From Bauldia sp. (GTDB lineage Bacteria; Pseudomonadota; Alphaproteobacteria; Rhizobiales; Kaistiaceae), in contig JALHRF010000041.1 of the NCBI GenBank assembly GCA_022841545.1, positions 1 to 32,301 of the forward strand: 32,301 bases of DNA. Reading direction: 5' to 3'. A model generated the notes under the pieces. That model saw only the letters and a list, made by a program, of their open reading frames with translations. It ran no database searches and was not told the origin of the DNA. Position numbers and translations under genes: made by a program. The first letter of the stretch is position 1, and every line of letters begins with the position of its first letter. Shown one piece after another: positions 8,901 through 15,776 of the stretch.

Positions 8901-9191
8901 GTCAAGGCGTGGCAGCCCAAGGCGCCGCCGGCCATCGCCAATTCCGTGCATGCGCCCGCCGGAGGATGGGGCGGTCAGGCGACTGTCGTCACCGTCGAGA
9001 ACCAGAAGGCGCTGGTCCGGACGATCCAGACGCTGCTCGCCGAGCAGGGCTACGATCCCGGCCCCCCGGACGGCGTCGAGGGGCCGAAGACCCGCGACGC
9101 GGTGCGCGCGTTCCAGGCGAGGGCCGGCCTTGCCAGCACGGGCGAGATCGACCGGACGCTGGTCGCCGCGCTCGCCGGTCCGACCGGCTGA
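5919..9191 (+). CDS. PodJ-like polar organising protein (coiled coil, TM, SEL1 repeats, peptidoglycan-binding domain)
   Basis: A 1090-residue single-pass membrane protein. The N-terminus (MKSGKSWGIRDVDDRTREMA, then RRAGMTPDEWLRQAVERRAG) is the short motif that opens PodJ and related alphaproteobacterial polarity factors. Residues ~60-640 are long, charged, Ala/Glu/Arg-rich helices with coiled-coil character. A hydrophobic segment at ~709-726 (LLLAAAAVVLAIGALQM) crosses the inner membrane. The periplasmic part has about four SEL1/TPR-like repeats (residues ~816-965, e.g. AAASWYKRAADAG, AYKWFAVAAASGD) and a C-terminal PG-binding domain (~1032-1086, LLAEQGYDPGPPDGVEGPKT). Such proteins localise signalling or growth machinery to a cell pole in Caulobacter and rhizobia. 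Plus-strand translation is internally consistent, whereas the long open frame on the opposite strand has no domain and is treated as an artefact of high GC. The 240-bp upstream gap carries the CtrA-like box. Confidence 0.88.
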   Translation: MKSGKSWGIRDVDDRTREMAAAAARRAGMTPDEWLRQAVERRAGEEGLAPDAGSAARGLDDEDAGAIAASLARLGEQVRAMTAEVRTRPSSGPAFDAGAMVERLAREMKDIDETARSTVEGLGRSATGKRTSLEDAILGLEAQIAAVAGRSKAGARRDQAYDDVRDRMEALLARAPAPEPPRPAAADLERTIRELEARLAGTGHPEATARPATAEEDARISRIKARLAEISNHLADQPQSPASAKPHAPDPLAAAIADIARRQSALSARSARPPQAQPASPPRDPGSPGAIAALRTEVVVLSDRIAALIDRNNEDRSGFDGLTGRIDRLAAAEQASAAAVAGALSDIRDALDDLADQRAAVADTGEVAGLAAGLAELRSKVEGLEMAGRADSESLRRIETRIEDIARADPSQLIRNLEAHIDGLASRIDAVIRQPAETKALDQVRAELGAVRAELAARDSRGMDALEGRIRELAEEVAAASKPDSDTDQLAALEARVEGLALELVRATPRAAALEQVEENLLRLQASLVEGRQESIEAARSAARNAVRELGAAGGDRDLVATLRNDLDEIRKLIGAAGRPGETDEDAVRDTLASVVERIGNLENDSAASMAAALRPHAAPPAEPAIPRAAPRPRQDLAAIRELAGNAPPSRTAGRRADFIAAARRAAQAAVAEADAGTGLGIGDRVVAGEDGYSPFARIGQAIRARRKPLLLAAAAVVLAIGALQMANRPVEVTESVTPPPSNTAAVVLHRPAAGKPQTADAAWVPPFAIPEAGDGTLVQPSTDARSAMALAATDAIVTGGTQPATGSGAQGIGPELLRAAEAGDPAAAYEIGTRYAEGRGAARDLAQAASWYKRAADAGLAPALYRLGSLYERGQGVARDPAQAVSLYRQAAELGNVGAMHNFAVLTSEGAAGAPDPGAAVKWFHTAAGYGVKDSQYNLGIVYARGLGAAKNLEEAYKWFAVAAASGDKDAATRRDEVAALLDQNQLALARAAVKAWQPKAPPAIANSVHAPAGGWGGQATVVTVENQKALVRTIQTLLAEQGYDPGPPDGVEGPKTRDAVRAFQARAGLASTGEIDRTLVAALAGPTG

Positions 9192-9257
9192 GCGGTCGCC
9201 AAGCCCAAATCGCTGACTGCTGTCCAACCGCGACCAAGTGCGCTGATCAGGAACAGG

Positions 9258-9926
9258 CTACCAGGCCTGTCGCGCGCGGTTGTCGAGCTTCATCGCATCG
9301 AGGATTGTCAGCTGGCCATATTTCGAAGCCACAATACCCTCGTCCGTGAAACGACGCACGACCTTGTTGACGGTCTGCCGCGTGAGCCCGCACATCGAGG
9401 CCAGTTCGTCCTGCGTGATCGGGAAGGTCGCCCGGCCGTCGGGCTGGGCTCGCATGAGTGTCAGGAGACGCCCTGCCACCCTGGCCACAGGGTCCGCCGC
9501 CATCAGGTTGCCGATGACCGAGATCGCTTCCTCAAGGTGCTCCAGCGTGAGGATGGCAAAGTAGCGGCAATACTCGGCGGTGGCGATCAGGCGCTCGAAT
9601 TCGGCGAGTGGCAGGAAGAGGACGTGCGAGGTCTCGCTGGCGACCATCGTCGTCATGCGGCTGCCCGGACGAAATGCGGTGCCTTCGCCCATCCAGTAGC
9701 CGGGCGACTTGATGGTCCCGACCTGCCCGTTGGGCAACTCGACGCCGATGGTGCCCTCGACCAGGCCGAAGACGCCAGCGCTGTGGTCGCCGGCGTCGTA
9801 TAGGGCCTCACCGGGACCAATGCGTCGGAGGTGGCAGCGCTTGAGAACCTCCGCGCGGAAATGCTCGGGCCGGCGCGACAGCCAGCCATACGTCCGCATC
9901 ACCTCTCCGGCCCTGGCCTTGTCCAT
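9258..9926 (-). CDS. Crp/Fnr-family transcriptional regulator
   Basis: A 222-residue protein with an N-terminal cyclic-nucleotide-binding-type beta barrel (about residues 20-125; LYDAGDHSAGVFGLVEGTIG) and a C-terminal winged helix (ITQDELASMCGLTRQTVNKVVRRFTDEGI). There is no cluster of N-terminal cysteines, so it is not an oxygen-sensing FNR. The cAMP phosphate-binding signature of Crp is also degenerate, so the ligand is unknown. The recognition helix (LTRQTVNKV) lacks the ExxSR pattern of FNR, which makes it an unlikely reader of the TTGA-N6-TCAA box near 30.36 kb. It is divergent from the arylsulfatase with a 132-bp gap, so control of that gene is a reasonable inference. It converges on the PodJ-like gene with a 66-bp gap in which no clear terminator was seen. 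Confidence 0.92.
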   Translation of the reverse strand: MDKARAGEVMRTYGWLSRRPEHFRAEVLKRCHLRRIGPGEALYDAGDHSAGVFGLVEGTIGVELPNGQVGTIKSPGYWMGEGTAFRPGSRMTTMVASETSHVLFLPLAEFERLIATAEYCRYFAILTLEHLEEAISVIGNLMAADPVARVAGRLLTLMRAQPDGRATFPITQDELASMCGLTRQTVNKVVRRFTDEGIVASKYGQLTILDAMKLDNRARQAW

Positions 9927-10058
9927 CGCGGCATCGTCGGGCAGAGGCCCGGAAAGTCAACAGGCGGACAGTGCCTCCCCAAGAGATGTGCTATCCGCGC
10001 ATCGGGAACGCGCCTCAAGGCAGTTCGACGACAACATCGGGGATGGAGCCCAACCACC

Positions 10059-12401
10059 ATGCGAACCCTGCTTCTGACCGTGGGCCTGCCACTGGCGATC
10101 CTCCTGACCGCATCGTCCCTCGCCGCGGAGGACGGGCTCGACCGCACCGTCCTTCCCATCCAGGAGCCCAAGGCGCCGCTCTACACCGAACTGGATGCCC
10201 GGAACGCGACGCCGCCGCCGCGCTTCCAGGTGAAGGCGCCGGATGGCGCGCCGAACGTGCTCCTGGTGCTCATCGACGACATGCGCTTCGGCCAGTCCAG
10301 CGCCTTCGGCGGACCCGTGCACATGCCCACGGTCGAGGCCCTCGCCAGCGAGGGCATTCGCTTCAACCAGTTCCACACCACGGCGCTCTGTTCGCCGACA
10401 CGCACCGCGCTCCTCAGCGGGCGGAACCACCACATGAACAACATGGGCGGGATCACGGAGGTGGCCACGGCCTTTCCGGGCAATACCGGCCAGCGACCGA
10501 ACAGCGTCGCCTCGATCGCGGAGATGCTTCGCCTCAACGGCTACAGCACGGCGCAATTCGGCAAGAACCACGAAACCGCCGCGTGGGAGGTGAGCGTGTC
10601 CGGCCCGACCGACCGCTGGCCGACCCGGCAGGGCTTCGACAAGTTCTACGGATTCATGGGCGGCGAGACGAACCAGTGGGCGCCGCTGGTCTATGACGGA
10701 ACCAGCCAGGTCGAGCTGCCGCACGACCCGGACTACAACTTCATGACCGACATGACCGACCAGGCCATCAAGTGGGTCAAGGCGCAGAAGTCGCTGACGC
10801 CGGACCGGCCGTTCTTCATCTATTTTGCGCCGGGCGCGACGCATGCGCCGCACCATGTGCCGGAAGAATGGATCGAGAAGTATCGCGGCCAGTTCGACCA
10901 GGGCTGGGACAAGGTGCGCGAGGAGACGCTTGCCCGCCAGATCGCGCTCGGGGTCGTGCCGCCCGGCACGCCGCTCGCGCCCAAGCCGGACTTCATCAAG
11001 GACTGGGACACGCTTTCCGCCGACGAGAGGCGGCTGTTTGCGCGCCAGATGGAGGTCTTCGCCGGCTTCGGCGAATATGCCGATACCGAGATCGGCCGTC
11101 TCGTCGGGGCCATTTCGGATATCGGCCAGCTCGACAACACGCTGGTCATCTACATCGTCGGCGACAACGGGGCGAGCGCCGAGGGCGGCGCGGTCGGGCT
11201 GTTCAACGAGAACACCTATTTCAACGGCGTCGAAGAGACCCTTGAGGACGTCCTGAGCCGCATCGACGACCTGGGCGGACCGGAATCCTACAATCACTAT
11301 GCCGCGGGCTGGGCGGTAGCGGGCGATACCCCGTTCACCTGGACCAAGCAGGTGGCGTCGAGCTACGGCGGCACCAGGAACCCCGCCGTTCTGTTCTGGC
11401 CGAAGCGGATCGACGGCAACGGTGAGGTCCGCCCACAGTGGCACCACGTCATCGACATCGCGCCGACGATCCTCGAAGCCGCCGGACTGCCGGAGCCGAA
11501 GGTGGTCAACGGGACCGCGCAGGAACCGATCCAGGGCGTGAGCATGCTCTACGCGATCGACGACCCGAAGGCGGCGGATCGTCGCCTGACGCAGTATTTC
11601 GAGATCGGCGGAAATCGCGCCATCTACAACAAGGGGTGGCTCGCGGGCACCGTCCATCGCGCGCCGTGGGAGCAGGCCGCCAGCCGCAGCCTCGCGGACG
11701 ACGTCTGGGAACTCTACGACACCAGGAACGACTTCAGCCTCGTCAACAACCTCGCCGAGCAGGAGCCGGAGAAGCTCAAGGAGATGCAGGACCTGTTCAT
11801 GCAGGTCGCTTCGGTGAACCACGTGCTGCCGATCGACGACCGCGCCGCCGAGCGCATGAATCCGGCGATTGCCGGGCGCCCGGACCTCATGGACGGGCGG
11901 ACGTCGCTGACGCTCTACGAGGGCATGGTGGGGCTCTCCGAAAACGCCTTCATCAACATCAAGAACCAGTCTCACGACATCACCGCGGAGATCGTCGTGC
12001 CGGAGGGCAATGCCAATGGCGTCCTCCTGGCACAGGGCGGCCGGTTCGGAGGATGGTCGCTCTACCTGAAGGACGGCAAGCCGGCTTATGCCTACGACTG
12101 GCTTGGGCTCAAGCAGTTCCGGGTGGCCTCGGATACGGTGCTGCCCCCGGGCAAGGCGACGGTCCGCTTCGACTTCGCCTACGACGGCGACGGTCAGGGC
12201 AAAGGCGGCCTCGGGTCACTGTTCGTGAACGGGGGGAAGGTTGCCGAAGCGCGGATCGATGAGACGCAGTGCTGCGTGTTCTCTCTCGACGAAGGAGCGG
12301 ATGTCGGCCGGGATGACGGTACGCCGGTCGGCGGCGAATATCAGACACCCTTTGCGTTCAACGGCACGATCGACAGCGTGACCGTCAGACTGCTTCCCTA
12401 G
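10059..12401 (+). CDS. Secreted arylsulfatase (formylglycine-dependent, S1 family)
   Basis: The product has 780 residues from the ATG at 10059, preceded by GGATGGAG; the open frame extends further upstream but the codons before this ATG encode no conserved sequence. A Sec signal peptide (MRTLLLTVGLPLAILLTASS, cleavage probably after LAA) directs it to the periplasm. The sulfatase signature CSPTRTALLSGRN contains C111, which must be converted to formylglycine. Metal-site residues are seen in LLVLIDDMRFG and VGDNGAS, with catalytic-region motifs FGKNHE and GATHAPHH. The region after ~residue 600 is the beta-rich C-terminal part found in large ~780-residue bacterial arylsulfatases. It would release sulfate from organic sulfate esters. 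No formylglycine-generating enzyme is in the window, so maturation must depend on a gene elsewhere. The neighbouring Crp-type gene is divergent. Confidence 0.93.
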   Translation: MRTLLLTVGLPLAILLTASSLAAEDGLDRTVLPIQEPKAPLYTELDARNATPPPRFQVKAPDGAPNVLLVLIDDMRFGQSSAFGGPVHMPTVEALASEGIRFNQFHTTALCSPTRTALLSGRNHHMNNMGGITEVATAFPGNTGQRPNSVASIAEMLRLNGYSTAQFGKNHETAAWEVSVSGPTDRWPTRQGFDKFYGFMGGETNQWAPLVYDGTSQVELPHDPDYNFMTDMTDQAIKWVKAQKSLTPDRPFFIYFAPGATHAPHHVPEEWIEKYRGQFDQGWDKVREETLARQIALGVVPPGTPLAPKPDFIKDWDTLSADERRLFARQMEVFAGFGEYADTEIGRLVGAISDIGQLDNTLVIYIVGDNGASAEGGAVGLFNENTYFNGVEETLEDVLSRIDDLGGPESYNHYAAGWAVAGDTPFTWTKQVASSYGGTRNPAVLFWPKRIDGNGEVRPQWHHVIDIAPTILEAAGLPEPKVVNGTAQEPIQGVSMLYAIDDPKAADRRLTQYFEIGGNRAIYNKGWLAGTVHRAPWEQAASRSLADDVWELYDTRNDFSLVNNLAEQEPEKLKEMQDLFMQVASVNHVLPIDDRAAERMNPAIAGRPDLMDGRTSLTLYEGMVGLSENAFINIKNQSHDITAEIVVPEGNANGVLLAQGGRFGGWSLYLKDGKPAYAYDWLGLKQFRVASDTVLPPGKATVRFDFAYDGDGQGKGGLGSLFVNGGKVAEARIDETQCCVFSLDEGADVGRDDGTPVGGEYQTPFAFNGTIDSVTVRLLP

Positions 12402-12402
12402 G

Positions 12403-12428
12403 AGGCGAAGGGACCGCTCCTTTCGCCT
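12403..12428 (+). terminator. Candidate hairpin terminator after the arylsulfatase
   Basis: Immediately after the stop codon, AGGCGAA (12403-12409) pairs with TTCGCCT (12422-12428), extended by GG/CC pairs with one bulged base. There is no following T run, so intrinsic termination is uncertain. Confidence 0.4.
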
Positions 12429-12599
12429 AACGCACGTCGCCGGCACACTGTCGGGAGCCTGCGGAAATCGGGAAGCCGAGCGCAGCCGCGTGAAATCCTG
12501 CGAGACTATGGTTCGATCCCGGTTTCGGTCGACCCGGCCCCGTGACCCTGGCCCGCCGAGAACTCCAACCTCGCTCACTGTCAGCCCCGCGAGTTCGCG

Positions 12600-12629
12600 T
12601 TGACAGCGGAAGCGGGCCCGCGCTTTATC
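12600..12629 (+). promoter_or_regulatory. Candidate sigma-70 promoter for the TSUP-TIGR02186 operon
   Basis: A perfect TTGACA (12600-12605) is followed after 17-18 bp by the weak -10 candidates CTTTAT (12623) or TTTATC (12624), placing the start about 55 bp before the TSUP GTG codon. Apart from this and the hairpin at 12403, nothing else was recognised in the 289-bp gap. Confidence 0.4.
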
Positions 12630-12690
12630 GGCCGAAGCTATCGCGCACCGGCCCGCGCGTCCCCGAGCCCGTTCAACCCGGCGTCCCGAC

Positions 12691-13620
12691 GTGCTGATCT
12701 ACCTCCCCATTGCCGAACTGTCGGTGAACATGTTCGTCATTTTCGGCATGGGCGGAGCCGTCGGCTTCCTGTCGGGGCTGTTCGGGGTCGGCGGCGGCTT
12801 CCTGCTCACGCCGCTCCTCATCTTCTCCGGCATTCCTCCGGTGGTGTCGGTGGCGACCGTGGCGAGCCAGATCGTCGCCTCCTCGGCGTCGGCGGCGCTG
12901 TCCTACTGGCGGCGCCGCATGATCGACCTCAAGCTCGCCATGGTCCTGATGCTGTCCGGGATGGTCGGAACCCTGATCGGCGTCGTTGTCTTCAACGGCC
13001 TCCGCTCGCTCGGCCAGCTCGACCTGATCATCGGCATCTCCTACGTCACCTTCCTCGGCGCCATCGGCGGCCTGATGCTGAGCGAATCGGTCCGTGCCAT
13101 CCTCAATGCGCGGCGGGGCAAGCCGGCGCCGCTCCGCAGGCCCGGCCAGCACAACTGGATTCACGGGCTGCCGCTGAAGATGCGCTTCAAGCGCTCCAAG
13201 CTCTATGTCAGCGCGATCCCGGTGGTGGCGCTCGGCCTCGGCATCGGCTTCCTCGGCGCCCTCCTCGGCATCGGCGGCGGCTTCATCCTCGTGCCGGCGC
13301 TGATCTACCTGCTGCGGGTGCCGACCAATCTCGTCATCGGCACCTCGCTGATCCAGATCGTGGCGACCATGTCGGTCGCCACCATCCTGCACGCGGTGAC
13401 CAACTTCTCGGTCGACATCGTGCTTGCCATCATCCTGATGGTCGGCGGCGTGATCGGCGCCCAGTTCGGCGCCCGCGTCGGCCAGAACATGCGCGGCGAC
13501 CATCTCCGCGCCCTCCTCGGCCTCCTGGTGCTGGCGGTCGCGATCCGCTTCCTGTTCGGCCTGGTGACGCCGCCGGAGGAGCCGTTCTCGCTCACCACGT
13601 TCTCGGGGAGCCCGCTATGA
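12691..13620 (+). CDS. TSUP-family permease (TauE/SafE-type sulfite exporter)
   Basis: A 309-residue polytopic membrane protein. It has the two glycine-rich repeats that define the family, VGFLSGLFGVGGGFLLTPLL (about 25-45) and the related FLGALLGIGGGFILVPALIYL (about 188-208), each opening a half of roughly four helices. Between the halves is a charged cytoplasmic loop (RRGKPAPLRRPGQHNWIHGL). The start is a GTG at 12691, directly before LIYLPIAELSVNMF; no other suitable start is close. The family exports sulfite or sulfonates or imports small organic acids; the substrate here is not determined. It is translationally coupled to the TIGR02186 gene (ATGA overlap at 13617), a pairing I recall from other alphaproteobacteria. 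The arylsulfatase upstream makes a sulfur-anion role attractive but unproven. Confidence 0.92.
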   Translation: MLIYLPIAELSVNMFVIFGMGGAVGFLSGLFGVGGGFLLTPLLIFSGIPPVVSVATVASQIVASSASAALSYWRRRMIDLKLAMVLMLSGMVGTLIGVVVFNGLRSLGQLDLIIGISYVTFLGAIGGLMLSESVRAILNARRGKPAPLRRPGQHNWIHGLPLKMRFKRSKLYVSAIPVVALGLGIGFLGALLGIGGGFILVPALIYLLRVPTNLVIGTSLIQIVATMSVATILHAVTNFSVDIVLAIILMVGGVIGAQFGARVGQNMRGDHLRALLGLLVLAVAIRFLFGLVTPPEEPFSLTTFSGSPL

Positions 13621-14384
13621 GACGGCTTCTCGCGGCGCTTCTTGCCCTGCCTTTCTTCAGTTTCCCTGCGGCAGCGGAATCCCTCACCATCGCGCTCTCG
13701 ACCAGCGACATCCGGATCGATTCCGATTTCAGCGGCGACGCCATCACCATCTTCGGCGTGATCGAGCGCGACGCGGCGGCGGTCTCGCGCATCATGCCCT
13801 ACGACATCGCGGTGCTGGTCCGGGGACCCACCGAATCGGTGGTGGCGCGGCGGAAGGAGCCGCTCCTCTTCCTCTGGGTCAACCGGTCGTCGGAGATCTT
13901 CACCGCCGCGCCCTCCTATTACGCGCTCAGTTCGACCCGGCCGCTCGACGAGATCGCGACACCCGAGACGCTGCAGCGCTTCGGCCTCGGCTTCGACAAC
14001 ATCCCGCTCCACGTTGCCGAGCCTGCCGAGAGGGCCACCGACCCCGATTTCCGCGACGCCTTCATCCGGCTCCGCAAGCAGTCCGGGCTCTACTCGGAAT
14101 TCGCCGGCGGCGTCGACTTCATCGGCACGTCGGCCTCCGTGTTCCGCTCCGCGGCGTGGATTCCGTCCAACGCGCCGGACGGCCGCTACACGGTCGAGGT
14201 CTACCTCTTCGCCGGCGAGGTCTTCCTCGCCCACCGGCAGGCGACGCTGAACGTCACCAAGGTCGGCTTCGAGCAGTTCATGTTCGAGGCCTCGCACAAC
14301 AACGCGCTGCTCTACGGCCTCGCCTGCGTGCTCCTGGCCCTGTTCACCGGCTGGCTCGCCGGCGTGATCTTCCGGCGCGACTGA
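13617..14384 (+). CDS. TIGR02186 / Alph_Pro_TM family membrane-anchored periplasmic protein
   Basis: A 255-residue protein that begins with a signal peptide (MRRLLAALLALPFFSFPAAA, then ESLTIALST). It continues as a periplasmic beta-rich domain (ITIFGVIERD, YDIAVLVRGPTESVVARRKE, FLWVNRSSEIFTAAPSYYAL) and ends with one transmembrane helix (NALLYGLACVLLALFTGWLAGVIF). This order of signal peptide, domain and C-terminal anchor is that of the TIGR02186/PF09608 family, found in Alphaproteobacteria and without known function. The gene overlaps the TSUP permease by 4 bp, implying that the two products work together, for instance as permease and periplasmic accessory subunit. The C-terminus runs up against the degraded TerC pseudogene on the other strand. 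Confidence 0.87.
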   Translation: MRRLLAALLALPFFSFPAAAESLTIALSTSDIRIDSDFSGDAITIFGVIERDAAAVSRIMPYDIAVLVRGPTESVVARRKEPLLFLWVNRSSEIFTAAPSYYALSSTRPLDEIATPETLQRFGLGFDNIPLHVAEPAERATDPDFRDAFIRLRKQSGLYSEFAGGVDFIGTSASVFRSAAWIPSNAPDGRYTVEVYLFAGEVFLAHRQATLNVTKVGFEQFMFEASHNNALLYGLACVLLALFTGWLAGVIFRRD

Positions 14385-14385
14385 T

Positions 14386-14718
14386 CGCCTGCCGTCCGTC
14401 TCCCGGACCACGAATGCCTTGCCGCGAAGGCCGTCGGTCACCCGGAGCCGCCGGCGGAGGAAGCCGAGGATTCCGCTCTTCGCCATGTCGATCCCCGACT
14501 GCGGCCCGAACTGCCACCACACCCGGCCGCCGAAGACCGCCGCGACAGCGATGTAGCCGGCCGAGAGGATCAGGCTCTCGCCGACGGGGATCTCGCGTTC
14601 CTTGCGGTGAAGGATGCCGAGGTCGAAGACCCGCAGCGCCACGACGATCGCGGCGAGCGACCCAGGCCCAAAGCGGCTGGCCAAAAAACAGTTCGGTCTG
14701 GAAGGCGGGAGCCTCCAT
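14386..14718 (-). pseudogene. TerC/Alx-family membrane protein, frameshifted and deleted remnant
   Basis: A GGAGG ribosome-binding site and ATG (14718) start MEAPAFQTELFFGQPLWAWV, the usual N-terminus of Alx/TerC proteins. A frameshift at ~14655-14663 then moves the homology to another frame: LAAIVVALRVFDLGILHRKE and onward through REIPVGESLILSAGYIAVAA to FGGRVWWQFGPQSGID. After QSGID (~14490) the sequence jumps to FLRRRLRVTDGLRGKAFVVRETDG. In intact family members that block lies roughly 100 residues further on, so an internal segment including conserved helices is missing. The match ends where the convergent TIGR02186 gene begins. TerC/Alx proteins are linked to tellurite resistance and Mn2+ export at alkaline pH. 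The remnant cannot encode a working transporter. The family assignment and deletion size rest on recalled family sequence. Confidence 0.72.
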
Positions 14719-14786
14719 CGCGACCTCCAGATGCTGATGCGTGCGTCCGCAAGAGCAGGTGAAGATCCGACATCGCAACAAGCGCC

Positions 14787-14819
14787 CTTGCCGCCAGAGG
14801 GGTCAGGTTGGGCGGCAAG
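14787..14819. other. Strong stem-loop downstream of pdeM
   Basis: A perfect 9-bp inverted repeat CTTGCCGCC (14787-14795) / GGCGGCAAG (14811-14819) with a 15-nt loop, 57 bp beyond the pdeM stop on the minus strand and about 70 bp upstream of the TerC remnant start. It could terminate pdeM transcription or be a leftover leader structure of the TerC gene. No T run follows on the minus strand. Confidence 0.4.
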
Positions 14820-14875
14820 ACGAGATGGGGGCGGGAGAGCGGTCAGGAATCGGCGGACAGAAATCCGTCCACCGC

Positions 14876-15595
14876 TCAGTCCGGCCGGAGCGCCTTCCGT
14901 CCCACCGGGTAGACCCGCTCGCCGCCGAGCATGAAGGCGCGGAAGGTGGCCGCGGCGAACAGCCCGGCAAAGGCGCGGTCGAGCACGTTGAGCCCGCCGG
15001 CATAGGCGCCGAAGGCGGGGAGGACGAGCCGATGCCCGTCGCCGGCGAAGCACTTCCGGCGCACCGACCGGCCGCGTCCGGCGACCCGCGCGCACGGGTG
15101 GAGATGTCCCACGATCTCACCCGTGGCCCCCGGCCGCGGCGCATGGCGGAAGACGACCGGCCCGACCGAGACTTCGTCGGCATGGTCGCCGTCGAGCCCT
15201 TGCGGCCGGCCGGGGTCGTGGTTCCCCGCGATCCAGACGAAGTCACGGCCCCGCTGCAGCGCCCGGAGGTCGTCGCGGTCGCGCGGGCCGAGCCGCGCCG
15301 AACCGCCGTCGTCATGGAAGCTGTCGCCGAGGGCGATCACCACGGACGGGTCGAGCCGCGCCAGGAGCCGCCCGAGCCGGGTCAGCGTTTCCGTCGTGTC
15401 GTAGGGGGGCAGCATCTGGCCCCGCCGGGCATAGGACGAGCCCTTCTCGAGATGGAGGTCGGCGACCACCAGCATCCGCCGGTCGGCCCACCACAGCACG
15501 CCCTCGGCAAACGCCTCGAGCACAACGCCCGAAACGCCGACGAGGGCGGGGGCTGGTTCCGGTCCTGTGCTGACCTTGATCGAGGTCGATGCCAT
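14876..15595 (-). CDS. pdeM: Ligase-associated DNA damage response endonuclease PdeM
   Basis: A 239-residue calcineurin-like metallophosphoesterase. The metal-binding motifs are in order: VVADLHLEKG (D-x-H), ALGDSFHDDG (GD), WIAGNHD (GNHD) and IVGHLHP (GHxH), plus the PdeM-typical SSYARRGQMLPPYDTTETL. It is expected to be a Mn-dependent nuclease/phosphodiesterase acting with the ligase-associated DEXH helicase in DNA repair. The helicase gene lies 181 bp upstream on the same strand, but the gap is largely filled by a nested palindromic element, so tight translational coupling has been lost. The first ~25 residues before VVLEAFAEGVLWWADRR are not conserved; a downstream start is possible, though none is clearly better. 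Confidence 0.9.
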   Translation of the reverse strand: MASTSIKVSTGPEPAPALVGVSGVVLEAFAEGVLWWADRRMLVVADLHLEKGSSYARRGQMLPPYDTTETLTRLGRLLARLDPSVVIALGDSFHDDGGSARLGPRDRDDLRALQRGRDFVWIAGNHDPGRPQGLDGDHADEVSVGPVVFRHAPRPGATGEIVGHLHPCARVAGRGRSVRRKCFAGDGHRLVLPAFGAYAGGLNVLDRAFAGLFAAATFRAFMLGGERVYPVGRKALRPD

Positions 15596-15628
15596 TGGTG
15601 GGCTTGCTCAGGCCAATATCGAGGTCGA

Positions 15629-15759
15629 CAACCTCCCCCTTGAGGGGAGGTCGAAATTCGCGCTTGCGAATTTCGGGAGGGGGTACTCCACCGTCAACGT
15701 CGCTACCCCCTCCCGAAGCTCGCTTCGCGACCTTCGACCTCCCCTCAAGGGGGAGGTTG
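15629..15759. repeat. 131-bp nested palindromic element between the helicase gene and pdeM
   Basis: The outer arms 15629-15655 and 15733-15759 are perfect 27-bp inverted repeats built around CCTCCCC/GGGGAGG. Inside them, 15672-15685 (TTCGGGAGGGGGTA) and 15704-15717 form a second perfect 14-bp inverted pair. Each outer arm also contains its own small hairpin (CCTCCCC-CTTG-AGGGGAGG type). It resembles the CCTCCCCTTGAGGGGAGG-type dispersed repeats of GC-rich alphaproteobacteria and is probably a mobile palindromic repeat. In RNA it would be a very stable structure. Confidence 0.85.
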
Positions 15760-15776
15760 GCCCGCCCGGCACGCAA

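Noticed and set aside
5736-9227. A 1163-codon open frame on the minus strand opposite the PodJ-like gene
   Set aside because: It has no recognisable domain, is extremely rich in Arg/Gly/Ala and mirrors the plus-strand codons; the plus strand has a coherent coiled coil, TM, SEL1 and PG-binding order. Long antisense frames are expected at this GC content.
14719-14875. Possible yybP-ykoY manganese riboswitch upstream of the TerC remnant (as upstream of E. coli alx)
   Set aside because: The conserved GGGGAGTAG-type core was not found; only a simple 9-bp stem-loop is present.
13305-15095. A 596-codon minus-strand frame spanning the TSUP/TIGR02186 genes
   Set aside because: Only the short stretch ~14386-14660 is meaningful, as part of the TerC remnant; the rest is antisense to genes with clear signal peptide and membrane segments.
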